A stretch of 64,000 nt of DNA, taken from Oxalobacteraceae bacterium CAVE-383. Lineage in GTDB: Bacteria > Pseudomonadota > Gammaproteobacteria > Burkholderiales > Burkholderiaceae_D. Position numbers and translations under genes: made by a program. Shown here piece after piece: positions 10,645 through 19,900 of the stretch. The stretch is from the NCBI GenBank assembly GCA_004134995.1, contig REGP01000004.1, forward strand, positions 124,001 to 188,000. Reading direction: 5' to 3'. Within the stretch, counting starts at the first letter, position 1, and each line of letters opens with the position of its first letter. The notes below the pieces were generated by a model. That model was not told where the DNA came from and did not search any database. It worked only from the letters and a program-made list of their open reading frames with translations.

Positions 10645-12960
10645 ATGACGTTTTCATCGATACGCCATGATGGCCATCGCACCGTTACTGGCCTTGTGTC
10701 ACAAGTGCCCGACCGGAATATCAGTCAAATAAAAGCGGATCTGGACGCTTGGGCCATCGGCGGCGGCAAGCGCGAGCAGCGTGACGTCGCGCTGCAAAGA
10801 ATAAATGTCTGCTTTGAAAATCCATACGAACTCTCGCTGGATTTAAGCGAGCTCGGGCTTACCGAAGCGCCGCCGCATTTTCCCGCCACGTTGGAATCGA
10901 TGAATCTGCGCGGAAATCGTCTGAAAGCGTTTTCGACGCAGCTTCCCGATTGCCTGAAAGATCTCAAATTAAATAGAAACGCGCTTGCAGAAATTAAAGC
11001 GGCGTTGCCGGAAGGCCTGAAGCGGCTGGATTTGAGCTACAACCAGTTGCCCGGCCTGCCCGTGTTGCCGAATTCCCTTGAATCGCTTGCCGCGGCCAAG
11101 AATCTGATGTCTGAATTGCCTCCCGGTTTATCAATTTCCCTTGAGACTGATTTCGAGAAATACGATAATTATGCACGTACCGATAATCGTTATGCCGCAG
11201 GCAAAATGAGCGACGCGGCGCATGCCGGCCAGCCTGGAAAAGCGCTGCGCGAACCGGATGTGCTGGCGGGATTTCGTCAAAAAAATACCGAAGCCGAAGC
11301 CGGCTTTGGCAGACTCGAAAAATTGATGGCCGGGCTCGATGCGCCGGTTGTGGCGCAGAAGGCGCCAGAAATGCCGGCCGAGATGCCGCCTATGGAATCG
11401 ATTGCGGAAAAATTCACGCCACTGCCTGTCTTGCCGGATCGCCCTGTACAGCAGGAAGCAAAGGCGTCGAAAGCGCCTGCGCGGAAGCCTGCTCTCCAGG
11501 CTTCGTTAAACCCTGTTCGGCACACCAAGGAGAAAATCCCGGCGGCGCCCGGTTTCGTGATGGATTCGCGCTTTGGCGAGTTCGGCTATTCAAGAGAAAA
11601 TCCCCCTTCGTACCCGAACCATCAATTGCGATTGACGACCGAATGCAATTCCGGCAGCAAGGCGAGCGCGCTTAATCGTGTCGAACTGGAAGATACCGGC
11701 TACGCAGCGCATATCGAATATGCCGATGGACGCCGCAAGGCAATCGTTCCCGGCGCGGTGTCGTATATCGCGCATACGGCGGATGCAATGCATGGCCGGG
11801 GTTTCTCGCTGCCGCTGCCGCCGGTCATCAACGCCAACATTGTGCATTTGCCGCAGTCGGAAGGCCGTGCCGATTACCTTGCATTTTCCGTGTCAGAACC
11901 GAATCCGGAGAACACGGCAACGATCAGCAATACCCATTACGTGCCTTTCGGCACCTATCAACAACAGGACGGCACGATAATCGGCATCGCTTATTGCGGC
12001 GATCGGCAGATTGCCTACAGTTTCGAGGTCGCTTCACAAAAAATCCCTTTGGAAGGGAATGCCGCGGTTACGCTGACTCTTGCGACGGAGCATGAAGTTC
12101 AGTGCATGTCTCAGTTTCAGATCACGATTTTTTCCGAATTGCATGCTCTCTGCCCAATTCTGTCGGGCGCCACGCAATTAAAGAATGAACCGGCCGATGT
12201 ACAAAAAAAATTCGACGCGGTATTCGAACGGAACCGCGAGACAATCGACGATGCAATCGCGGCCGAACGGCGTTTTCCCGACCTTGTCGAGCGTATGCTG
12301 GGCAAGCTCGTGGGGCGGCGAACCGGCGACCCGAAACTTCGATCGATGCTGAAAACAATATCGCAGGGATGGAAGTCGATGCGGGATTCCATGTCTTATC
12401 TGAAATTGCAAAGCCCCAACGCGGTTGGCTTTTTTGAAGTTGAAGACAATCTGAAAGGCCGAGCGAAGAACGGGCTGATGAAAATGCCGGTCGATCTTCA
12501 ACATATCAATAGTCCGTTGATGGCGTTTTCGCGGCCGTTGTTCATGGATGAGTCGGTTCCACTGGACATGCTGGCATCGCTTTTGCGCCACGAATGGTCG
12601 CATGGGTTTTTGGAGACTTCGGATCAGATGGACCCGCGTAATGCAAGGGTTGTTTACCCGACAGAGGACGCGACATTCCGAACAATTTCACTTGCCGATA
12701 TCGAATATTTTGCGTCGCTGAAGGGAAGCAAACCGGAAAATCATGCCGCTACTCTCGAATACTTTACGGAAATGTGCGGCTACTTGTCCGATGCCGGAAA
12801 AAGGGATCGGGTCATGGGCTATCTGAAATCTCCCGCCAGCCATGGTTTTATCCGCGGCCCTCTTCCCGGCGATCGTCGCGTTCCCGTCAAGCCGCCAATG
12901 GCAATACCGCGCCGGGCGCGAACATCGGCGCCGATGACAGCCGTCCGGCTTGGATCGTGA
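10645..12960 (+). CDS. Leucine-rich-repeat protein with C-terminal HExxH metallopeptidase-like domain (putative effector)
   Basis: A 771-residue protein of unknown function with no signal peptide. Residues ~62-162 hold about five short leucine-rich repeats of the bacterial LPxxLxxLxLxxNxL type (SLDLSELGLTEAPPHFP, LKRLDLSYNQLPGLPVLP), like those of IpaH/SspH effectors. Residues ~200-300 are a Pro/Ala/Lys-rich linker. Residues ~320-470 form a beta-rich region with PFGTY at 434-438. Residues ~620-720 carry LLRHEWSHGFLETSDQM, an HExxH zinc motif (H649, E650, H653) with Asp660 seven residues on. The C-terminal ~450 residues resemble the C-termini of the genes at 16921 and 21882. There is no IpaH-type ligase domain. 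An AAGGA site precedes the ATG. GC looks lower than in neighbours, suggesting transfer. Secretion route and target are unknown. Confidence 0.75.
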   Translation: MTFSSIRHDGHRTVTGLVSQVPDRNISQIKADLDAWAIGGGKREQRDVALQRINVCFENPYELSLDLSELGLTEAPPHFPATLESMNLRGNRLKAFSTQLPDCLKDLKLNRNALAEIKAALPEGLKRLDLSYNQLPGLPVLPNSLESLAAAKNLMSELPPGLSISLETDFEKYDNYARTDNRYAAGKMSDAAHAGQPGKALREPDVLAGFRQKNTEAEAGFGRLEKLMAGLDAPVVAQKAPEMPAEMPPMESIAEKFTPLPVLPDRPVQQEAKASKAPARKPALQASLNPVRHTKEKIPAAPGFVMDSRFGEFGYSRENPPSYPNHQLRLTTECNSGSKASALNRVELEDTGYAAHIEYADGRRKAIVPGAVSYIAHTADAMHGRGFSLPLPPVINANIVHLPQSEGRADYLAFSVSEPNPENTATISNTHYVPFGTYQQQDGTIIGIAYCGDRQIAYSFEVASQKIPLEGNAAVTLTLATEHEVQCMSQFQITIFSELHALCPILSGATQLKNEPADVQKKFDAVFERNRETIDDAIAAERRFPDLVERMLGKLVGRRTGDPKLRSMLKTISQGWKSMRDSMSYLKLQSPNAVGFFEVEDNLKGRAKNGLMKMPVDLQHINSPLMAFSRPLFMDESVPLDMLASLLRHEWSHGFLETSDQMDPRNARVVYPTEDATFRTISLADIEYFASLKGSKPENHAATLEYFTEMCGYLSDAGKRDRVMGYLKSPASHGFIRGPLPGDRRVPVKPPMAIPRRARTSAPMTAVRLGS

Positions 12961-12986
12961 TGCTGGCCGGACGTGCCTTGCGCAAG

Positions 12987-13787
12987 TTATTTGGCCAGGT
13001 CCCGCCGATAGGCAACCAGCAGCAACGCCGCGCCGAGCGCGATCATCGGCACCGACAGCATCTGTCCGGCCGAGATCGTGATGCCGGCCCAGCTTACGTT
13101 GTAATCCGGCACGCGGAAGTATTCGGTGAAAAAACGCGCGCAACCGTATAGCAGCGAAAACATGCCGGCCACGGCCATATAAGGCCTTGCATGGCGCGCA
13201 TACAGCCACAGGATGATGAACAGCAGCACGCCGTCCACCAGCATCTGATAAATCGGGGAGGGATGGCGCGGCAGGTTGTCGACATTGGGCCAGATCATCG
13301 CCCACGGCAGCGACGGGTCCGCCACCCGTCCCGGCAGTTCGGCGTTGATGAAATTGCCGAGACGGCCGAAGGCGTAGCCCAGTGGGACCATCGGCGCGAT
13401 GAAATCCATGATTTCCATCAGGCGATGGCCGCGCTTGCGGCCCCACAGCCACATCGCGACGATGACGCCCAGGAAGCCGCCATGGAAGGACATACCGCCG
13501 TTCCAGACCGCGATGATCTGGGCTGGATGCGCGAAGTAAAACGAGGGGTTGTAAAACAGGACTTCGCCGAGGCGGCCGCCGAGCACCACGCCGAGCACGC
13601 CATAGAACAGCATGTCGTCCAGATCTTCCTTCTTCCAGCCGGCCGCGGCGATATGCGGCTGTTTGATGCGCACCCTGCCCAAGGCGATGAACTGGGCGAA
13701 GGCGGCCAGATACATTAATCCGTACCAATGCACGGCCAGCGGGCCGATGGAGAATGCGATGGGGTTTGGCATCGGATGAATCAGCAT
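12987..13787 (-). CDS. lgt: Prolipoprotein diacylglyceryl transferase
   Basis: A 266-residue polytopic inner-membrane enzyme that transfers diacylglycerol to the lipobox cysteine of prolipoproteins, the first step of lipoprotein maturation. The Lgt signature is visible as [17 protein letters not shown], with [11 protein letters not shown] near the N-terminus, [11 protein letters not shown] in the middle and [11 protein letters not shown] late. Length is normal. It converges with the LRR/metallopeptidase gene, whose stop lies 26 bp away. Confidence 0.96.
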   Translation of the reverse strand: MLIHPMPNPIAFSIGPLAVHWYGLMYLAAFAQFIALGRVRIKQPHIAAAGWKKEDLDDMLFYGVLGVVLGGRLGEVLFYNPSFYFAHPAQIIAVWNGGMSFHGGFLGVIVAMWLWGRKRGHRLMEIMDFIAPMVPLGYAFGRLGNFINAELPGRVADPSLPWAMIWPNVDNLPRHPSPIYQMLVDGVLLFIILWLYARHARPYMAVAGMFSLLYGCARFFTEYFRVPDYNVSWAGITISAGQMLSVPMIALGAALLLVAYRRDLAK

Positions 13788-13885
13788 GGGCAGGCTTTCA
13801 TAATTAAAAATGTAAAGAATGGAGGGCTGCCTGGATAATACGCAGGCCGCATCGAAAGGTTACAGCCGGCCAAAAATTCAAGGCC

Positions 13886-14827
13886 TCAGGGAGGCGGCTC
13901 GCGCAGCATGGCAAGCAGCGCGGCCAGCACCGGCGAAGCGTTGTCGCGGCGCCACGCCAATCCGGTTTCGATCAGCGGAGCGGCATCGCGCAGCGGCCGG
14001 TATTCGACGCCGGGCCGTTTCAGATTCGACACGGATTGTGGCACAAGTGCCATTCCCATGCCAGCCGACACCAATCCGATAATGGTCTGCATCTGGATCG
14101 CTTCCTGGCCGATATGCGGGGTCACGCCGGCGTCGCGGAAGCAGGCGATGATGGTGTCGTGGAAGGCCGGCGAAATGCGGCGCGGAAAAATGATCAGCGG
14201 CAGCTCGGCCAGCGCCTTGAGCGATACGGCGTCTTCGGCGCCGCCTTTTGCGGGCTTTCCGTTGGCCGGCCTGTCATGCTGCCGGTCCGGCCGCCAGCCG
14301 CCGGGAATGGCCGCCAGCAGCGGTTCCGACAGCAGCGGCAGGTAATCGAGCTGCGTCCTGATCTTGTCGGGCAGCGGCGGCAGCAGCAGGCCGGCGTCAA
14401 TCTTGTCGAGCATCAATTCTTCGAGCTGGATGTCGGTGGTGGCTTCGCGCAGGTCGATCCGGACCCGCGGAAAGCGTTCGCGAAAGCGCAGCAGCAGCGG
14501 CGGCAGGATGCTGTAGTCGGCGGTCGAAATGAACGACAGCGACAGCATGCCGGCGCTGCCGCCGGCCGCGCGCTGCGCCAGTTCCGGCAAGGCCGCCGCC
14601 TGCTGCAGGAGGCGCTGGGCTTCCGGCAGCAGCGCGGCGCCGGCCGGCGTCAGCGCCACGCTGCGCTTGGTGCGCGCAAACAGCGGCGTTCCCAGCATCT
14701 GCTCCAGCCCCTGGATCGCCTGCGACAAGGGCGGTTGCGTCATATGCAGGCGCAGCGCGGCGCGGCCGAAGTGCTTTTCTTCGGCAACAGCGATAAAGTA
14801 GCGCAACTGGCGCAGTTCGAGATGCAT
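13886..14827 (-). CDS. LysR family transcriptional regulator
   Basis: A 313-residue regulator with an N-terminal winged helix-turn-helix (LRQLRYFIAVAEEKHFGRAA, MTQPPLSQAIQGLEQMLG, LFARTKRSVALTPAG) and a C-terminal effector-binding domain with the common GMGMALVPQSV segment near the end. It is transcribed away from ilvD with 144 bp between starts, so it may regulate ilvD or itself; this is inference from position. The effector is unknown. Confidence 0.9.
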   Translation of the reverse strand: MHLELRQLRYFIAVAEEKHFGRAALRLHMTQPPLSQAIQGLEQMLGTPLFARTKRSVALTPAGAALLPEAQRLLQQAAALPELAQRAAGGSAGMLSLSFISTADYSILPPLLLRFRERFPRVRIDLREATTDIQLEELMLDKIDAGLLLPPLPDKIRTQLDYLPLLSEPLLAAIPGGWRPDRQHDRPANGKPAKGGAEDAVSLKALAELPLIIFPRRISPAFHDTIIACFRDAGVTPHIGQEAIQMQTIIGLVSAGMGMALVPQSVSNLKRPGVEYRPLRDAAPLIETGLAWRRDNASPVLAALLAMLREPPP

Positions 14828-14971
14828 GGCGGTGCCGGCTCTATTAATATGTAAAAGGTCTTAATTGGTGGCAAATCATATATTTGACACACAGCTTTAC
14901 GCAAGGCAATCCGGCCCCATTCATCGAAAATAATCGAAACGCCCGCTAAACCTCCTATCCAAAGGATCGAT

Positions 14972-16642
14972 ATGTACAACCGCCGCTCCAAAAACATCAC
15001 GCAGGGCGTTTCGCGCAGCCCGAATCGCTCCATGTATTACGCCCTGGGCTACGAAAAGGAAGATTTCGACAAGCCGATGATCGGCGTGGCCAATGGGCAT
15101 TCGACCATTACGCCGTGCAACTCCGGCCTGCAGAAGCTGGCCGACATCGCCATCGCCACCGTCAAGAACGCCGGCGCCAATCCGCAGGTGTTCGGCACGC
15201 CGACCATTTCGGACGGCATGTCGATGGGCACCGAAGGCATGAAGTATTCGCTGATTTCGCGCGAAGTCATCGCCGACTGCATCGAAACCGCGGTCAACGG
15301 CCAATGGATGGACGGCTGCGTCGTCATCGGCGGCTGCGACAAGAATATGCCGGGCGGCATGATTGGCCTGGCGCGCACCAACGTGCCGGGCATTTACGTC
15401 TACGGCGGCACCATCAAGCCGGGCAACTGGAAGGGCAAGGACCTGACCATCGTATCGGCCTTCGAAGCGGTGGGCGAGTTCTCGGCGGGGCGCATGTCGC
15501 AGGAGGATTTCGACGGCATCGAGCGCAACGCCTGCCCGTCCTCCGGTTCCTGCGGCGGCATGTACACCGCCAACACCATGTCGTCCTCGTTCGAAGCGCT
15601 GGGCATGTCGCTGATGTTTTCCTCGACCATGGCCAATCCGGACGACGAAAAGACCGGTTCGGCCGCCGAATCGGCGCGGGTGCTGGTGGAAGCCGTCAAG
15701 CGCGATCTGAAGCCGCGCGACATCATCACCCGCAAATCCATCGAAAACGCCGTGGCGCTGATCATGGCCACCGGCGGCTCGACCAACGCGGTGCTGCATT
15801 ACCTGGCGATCGCGCACGCGGCCGAAGTCGAATGGACCATCGACGATTTCGAAACCGTGCGCCGCAAGGTGCCGGTGATCTGCGACCTGAAGCCGTCCGG
15901 CAAATACGTCGCCACCGATCTGCACAAGGCCGGCGGCATTCCGCAAGTGCTCAAGCTGCTGCTGAACGCGGGCCTGCTGCACGGCGATTGCATCACCATC
16001 ACCGGCCGCACCATGGCCGAGGAACTGGCGAATATTCCCGACGTGCCGCGCGCCGACCAGGACGTGATCAAGACCATCGACAATGCGCTTTACAAGCAAG
16101 GCCATCTGGCGATCCTGAAAGGCAATCTGGCCCCGGAAGGCTGCGTGGCGAAAATCACCGGCCTGAAGAATCCGGTCATCACCGGACCGGCGCGCGTGTT
16201 CAACGATGAATACACCGCGATGGATGCGATCCTGGCCGACCGGATCAAGCCCGGCGACGTGCTGGTCATGCGTTATCTGGGACCGAAGGGCGGACCCGGC
16301 ATGCCGGAAATGCTGGCGCCGACCTCGGCGCTGATCGGCAAGGGCCTGGGCGAATCGGTCGGCCTGATTACCGACGGCCGCTTCTCCGGCGGCACCTGGG
16401 GCATGGTGGTCGGCCACGTCGCGCCGGAAGCCTTCGTGGGCGGGCTGATCGGCCTGGTCGAGGAAGGCGATTCGGTCACCATCGACGCGCATCGATTGCT
16501 GCTGCAACTGAACGTGCCGGAAGCGGAAATCGCGCGCCGCCGCGCCGGCTGGAAAGCGCCGGCGCCGCGTTATACGCGCGGCGTGCTCGCCAAGTTTGCA
16601 GTACTGGCGGCTTCGGCGAGCAAAGGCGCGGTCACCGGTTAA
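14972..16642 (+). CDS. ilvD: Dihydroxy-acid dehydratase
   Basis: A 556-residue IlvD of the shorter class. It dehydrates dihydroxy acids in isoleucine and valine synthesis. Three cysteines at the cluster-ligand positions are visible: C49 ([10 protein letters not shown]), C122 ([10 protein letters not shown]) and C194 ([16 protein letters not shown]). The C-terminal [19 protein letters not shown] is also typical. It starts with [21 protein letters not shown] strong hairpin terminator follows 29 bp after the stop. Confidence 0.96.
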   Translation: MYNRRSKNITQGVSRSPNRSMYYALGYEKEDFDKPMIGVANGHSTITPCNSGLQKLADIAIATVKNAGANPQVFGTPTISDGMSMGTEGMKYSLISREVIADCIETAVNGQWMDGCVVIGGCDKNMPGGMIGLARTNVPGIYVYGGTIKPGNWKGKDLTIVSAFEAVGEFSAGRMSQEDFDGIERNACPSSGSCGGMYTANTMSSSFEALGMSLMFSSTMANPDDEKTGSAAESARVLVEAVKRDLKPRDIITRKSIENAVALIMATGGSTNAVLHYLAIAHAAEVEWTIDDFETVRRKVPVICDLKPSGKYVATDLHKAGGIPQVLKLLLNAGLLHGDCITITGRTMAEELANIPDVPRADQDVIKTIDNALYKQGHLAILKGNLAPEGCVAKITGLKNPVITGPARVFNDEYTAMDAILADRIKPGDVLVMRYLGPKGGPGMPEMLAPTSALIGKGLGESVGLITDGRFSGGTWGMVVGHVAPEAFVGGLIGLVEEGDSVTIDAHRLLLQLNVPEAEIARRRAGWKAPAPRYTRGVLAKFAVLAASASKGAVTG

Positions 16643-16671
16643 ACCGCGGCATCGCTGGTCTTTCCGACATG

Positions 16672-16704
16672 CCGTACAGCATCCCCCGCTGTACGGTATT
16701 TTTG
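16672..16704 (+). terminator. Intrinsic terminator after ilvD
   Basis: Perfect 9-bp stem CCGTACAGC / GCTGTACGG with a 7-base loop, followed by TATTTTTG. Confidence 0.85.
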
Positions 16705-16920
16705 TTTCTGCCGCAATCGCCTCGCCGCAGAATTTCTGTATTAATTCCCGAAATATCAATTCAGTTATTTCAAAAGCATATTTATCGCTTCATCGTTTAA
16801 TATCGTGGCGCTTCCGAAAAGCTGATCTTCAGTTCGGTCGCCGCGCCGTTTTTCCGCCTTTCATTTCTCGTATCGTATTGAATCGTTCTCTTTTTCCGGC
16901 TGTAGGGTGGCAGTAAGCGC

Positions 16921-19900
16921 ATGAATCCGTCGTTCGCCCTGACGGCATCCCACAATGTCTCGTATGCCTGGCCAAGCGCCAACACGACCGCCGCGGCAGC
17001 GCCGGCGCCGATGGCATCGCGCGCCATGTCTCTCGCGCCTGCGGGCAGCCATCTGATCAACAGCCGTTCATATCGATATACGCGCCATGCCGAAGCCCGT
17101 GCGGAGAAGCCGATTCCCGATGTCCCGCGGCCCAGGCGCGACACGTCCGATACGCGCCGCGGCGAGACCGGGCCGCACAAAAAAATCTTCGCCGATTTTG
17201 CGGAAAAGATAGGGATGCCGGCGCAAGCGCTGCGCGACGATCCGGCGCGGGGCCTGAAGCAGCTGTTTCGCCGGTTCGGTCCGGCCGTCTTGCGGGCAGA
17301 CCCGATGCCGACCCTATCCACCCACGCTATCCAGATCGGCCGGCATGATTTTTCCGCGTGGTGCGAACTCTTTGGCGATGCCGCGTCGAAGGATGACGAG
17401 CACCAAACAGACGCGCTGCCGAATTTGCTGAATGCCTTGCAGGATTTCGCCATCGACCTGCTTCAATCGCGGCATGGCGGGCGCAAGCGCTTTCAAACCA
17501 TGTTGCTCGGCAATTTCGTCAATGCCTTGCGCCAAGGCAGCGAAGCGGCGGCGCTGAAAGCGGCCATCGCCAAGGATTTGCGAAACGCCCGCCACGCCGA
17601 TTCCTTGAGCGAGACGGAAGCATATTGGTATGCAAAATTGATCTTGTGCAAATACGAACCTTCGCTGGGACGCATGGATGCGCCCGATAGCCTGGCATTG
17701 GGCAGCCTGCCGCAGTTGCATCGCGAGCTGGCCATTCTGGCGCGCACCGCCGGCCATGCAAGCCATTGGACCTTGTCGGAAAACAGCCTGTTGAAAAATC
17801 CGCCGCCGCCGGGCGCTTCGCGTGAAGCGTACCAGTCCGCCGGCTTGAAGTTCGCCTATGCGCAAGGCCGCGATTACCTGCCGCCTTTGCCGGACAGAGG
17901 CTGGCTCGATATCGATTCCGCCATCCCCGGCTACGCCATCGAAGATTTGCGCGAGAGCCTGGACCGCGCGAATATCACGAGCCGGCTGCTGCCGCCCGGC
18001 GCCGGCGGCCTCGACGCGCTGGCGGACGGCTGGGTTGAACGGATCGACTGGATTGCGTTCGACGGCCCCGATTTCCTGTTGACGCTGGGCGCCGAAGCGC
18101 CTTACCGCAATACCCTCGAATGGTGGATGCGCGCCATCCGCGACGGCTTTCAACTGGGGACGGCGTTCGATGCCGAGGCAATGGACGGCGCCAGACGCCG
18201 GCGCTTTGTCGCCCGCGTGGCGGCATCGCAGGCATTCGGCGACGATTTTGGCAATGAGGGGGATCTTGAGTGGGACAGGGGTTTTGTGCAGAGCCTGTTC
18301 AATGCTTTCCTGCGCCATTACATCGGGCCGCTGGCCCAAGCGCCCTTCGAGCGGGCGCTCTGGCGCGCCACGGAGCCTTTGCGTTTTCTGCAATGCAACG
18401 ATCCGGCGGTGTCGCCCGGCCTGACCCGTACCCTGCGTTCGGTCCGCGAAGTGCTGGAGGATATCCGCCGCGAATTATTCAGGCATGGCGCGCAGCGCGG
18501 CGCAATGGAAGAGCAGCAATGGATAGTACGGTTTCTGAGCAGCTTGTACGCGCCGGCGCTGGCCAACGCGGCCCTGCCGGATCAGATGGCTTATGGCGGC
18601 GCCGATCATGTTGCAATGGAACTCCTGAGCTTGTATCCCGGACTGCCGCGCAATCTGACCATGGAAACGGCGCGCCGGCTGCTCGACCGGCAGTCGCTGA
18701 TGGAAATCATGAAGCCGATTGCCGTCGAAGAATCGAATCCGGTATTGGAAGCATCGCCCTTGCTCCTCATCGTCAGGCGCATGGCCCATGCGCACGGCGT
18801 CATCGATGCCGGCCGGGGCCGGATCGGTCTGGATGGCTGGGAAAAGGCGCTGCGGCATTTTGAAAAACTGGCGCCGGCGGAATCGGCGCAGGGCGACATC
18901 TTTTTCCGTGGCGTAAAGATGCTGGTCGGCCGCACGCAAAGCATTCGCAACCTGCTGTACGAAATGCAATGCGATCCCGACCAGTCGTTCAGCATGCCGC
19001 CGCCGCCGTCGCCTTATCTGAGTCTCTGGATACGCCAACCGCTGGCTTTCGGCAAGCCCCATACCCTGGCGGAAATTGTCATGGACGACGCGTTTGCGCA
19101 GATGCTGGCCCACGGCGATCTGAGTGATCGCGACATTGCAACGCTGCAACAGGTGCGCGACCGTTGGCCCAAAGAGAAAGTGCTGAGCCGATGCAGGGAA
19201 GACTTCGACAGGTCGTTCGATGCGCTGATTCAATCCCAGGTCATGCCGGCCTTGCGCCGGCTGGTTCAAACCCTGGATGCCGACGACCAGCGGTTCTGGC
19301 AATGCGGCCTCTGGACTCTCCGGCGCCCGCGCGCGACGCTTGAGGTGACGGCGCCGCATGGCGCGTTGACGATTCCCGTTTATGGAAACTATGGAAACGG
19401 CGCGCACAGGATCAATCTTGCCGCCGGCGGCGCGGTGCTGATCGATCTGACGCTGGACAATGAAACGCGGCATTATTGGGCCTCGCTCAGGCCGGCCGGC
19501 ATAGCGCGTTATTCGGGCAGCGAGGCCGAACTGATCCGGGAACATCTGCATACTTTTTTCCCCGCCGATGCAGCGGATTCGGGCAAAAGAAAAATCCTGG
19601 GTTTTGTCTCCATTCGGAATTTTTATTCTCTGAGCGCCGGCAACGGAGAGAATATCCTGAGCGCGCTTGTGAAGCAGGCGTTTCCGGCCAAGGAAGTCGA
19701 GCGGCTGTATCGAAAGGCGCTTGGCGAAACGGATGCCGAACGCGTCGAAGCCTTCGTTCGCGATTTCATCCTGGGCATGCTGCCGGGCTACGAATGCTGG
19801 TCGGCCGTGACGACGCCGGGCCGGCTGCAAACCGCCTCCGTTCCCTGCACGCTGGACGCCGCGGGGGCCTTGCTGCCGCTGAAGATAGGCGGCAAGGCGC

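Noticed and set aside
14921-16759. 612-codon minus-strand frame opposite ilvD
   Set aside because: Antisense shadow; ilvD with its three cluster cysteines explains the region.
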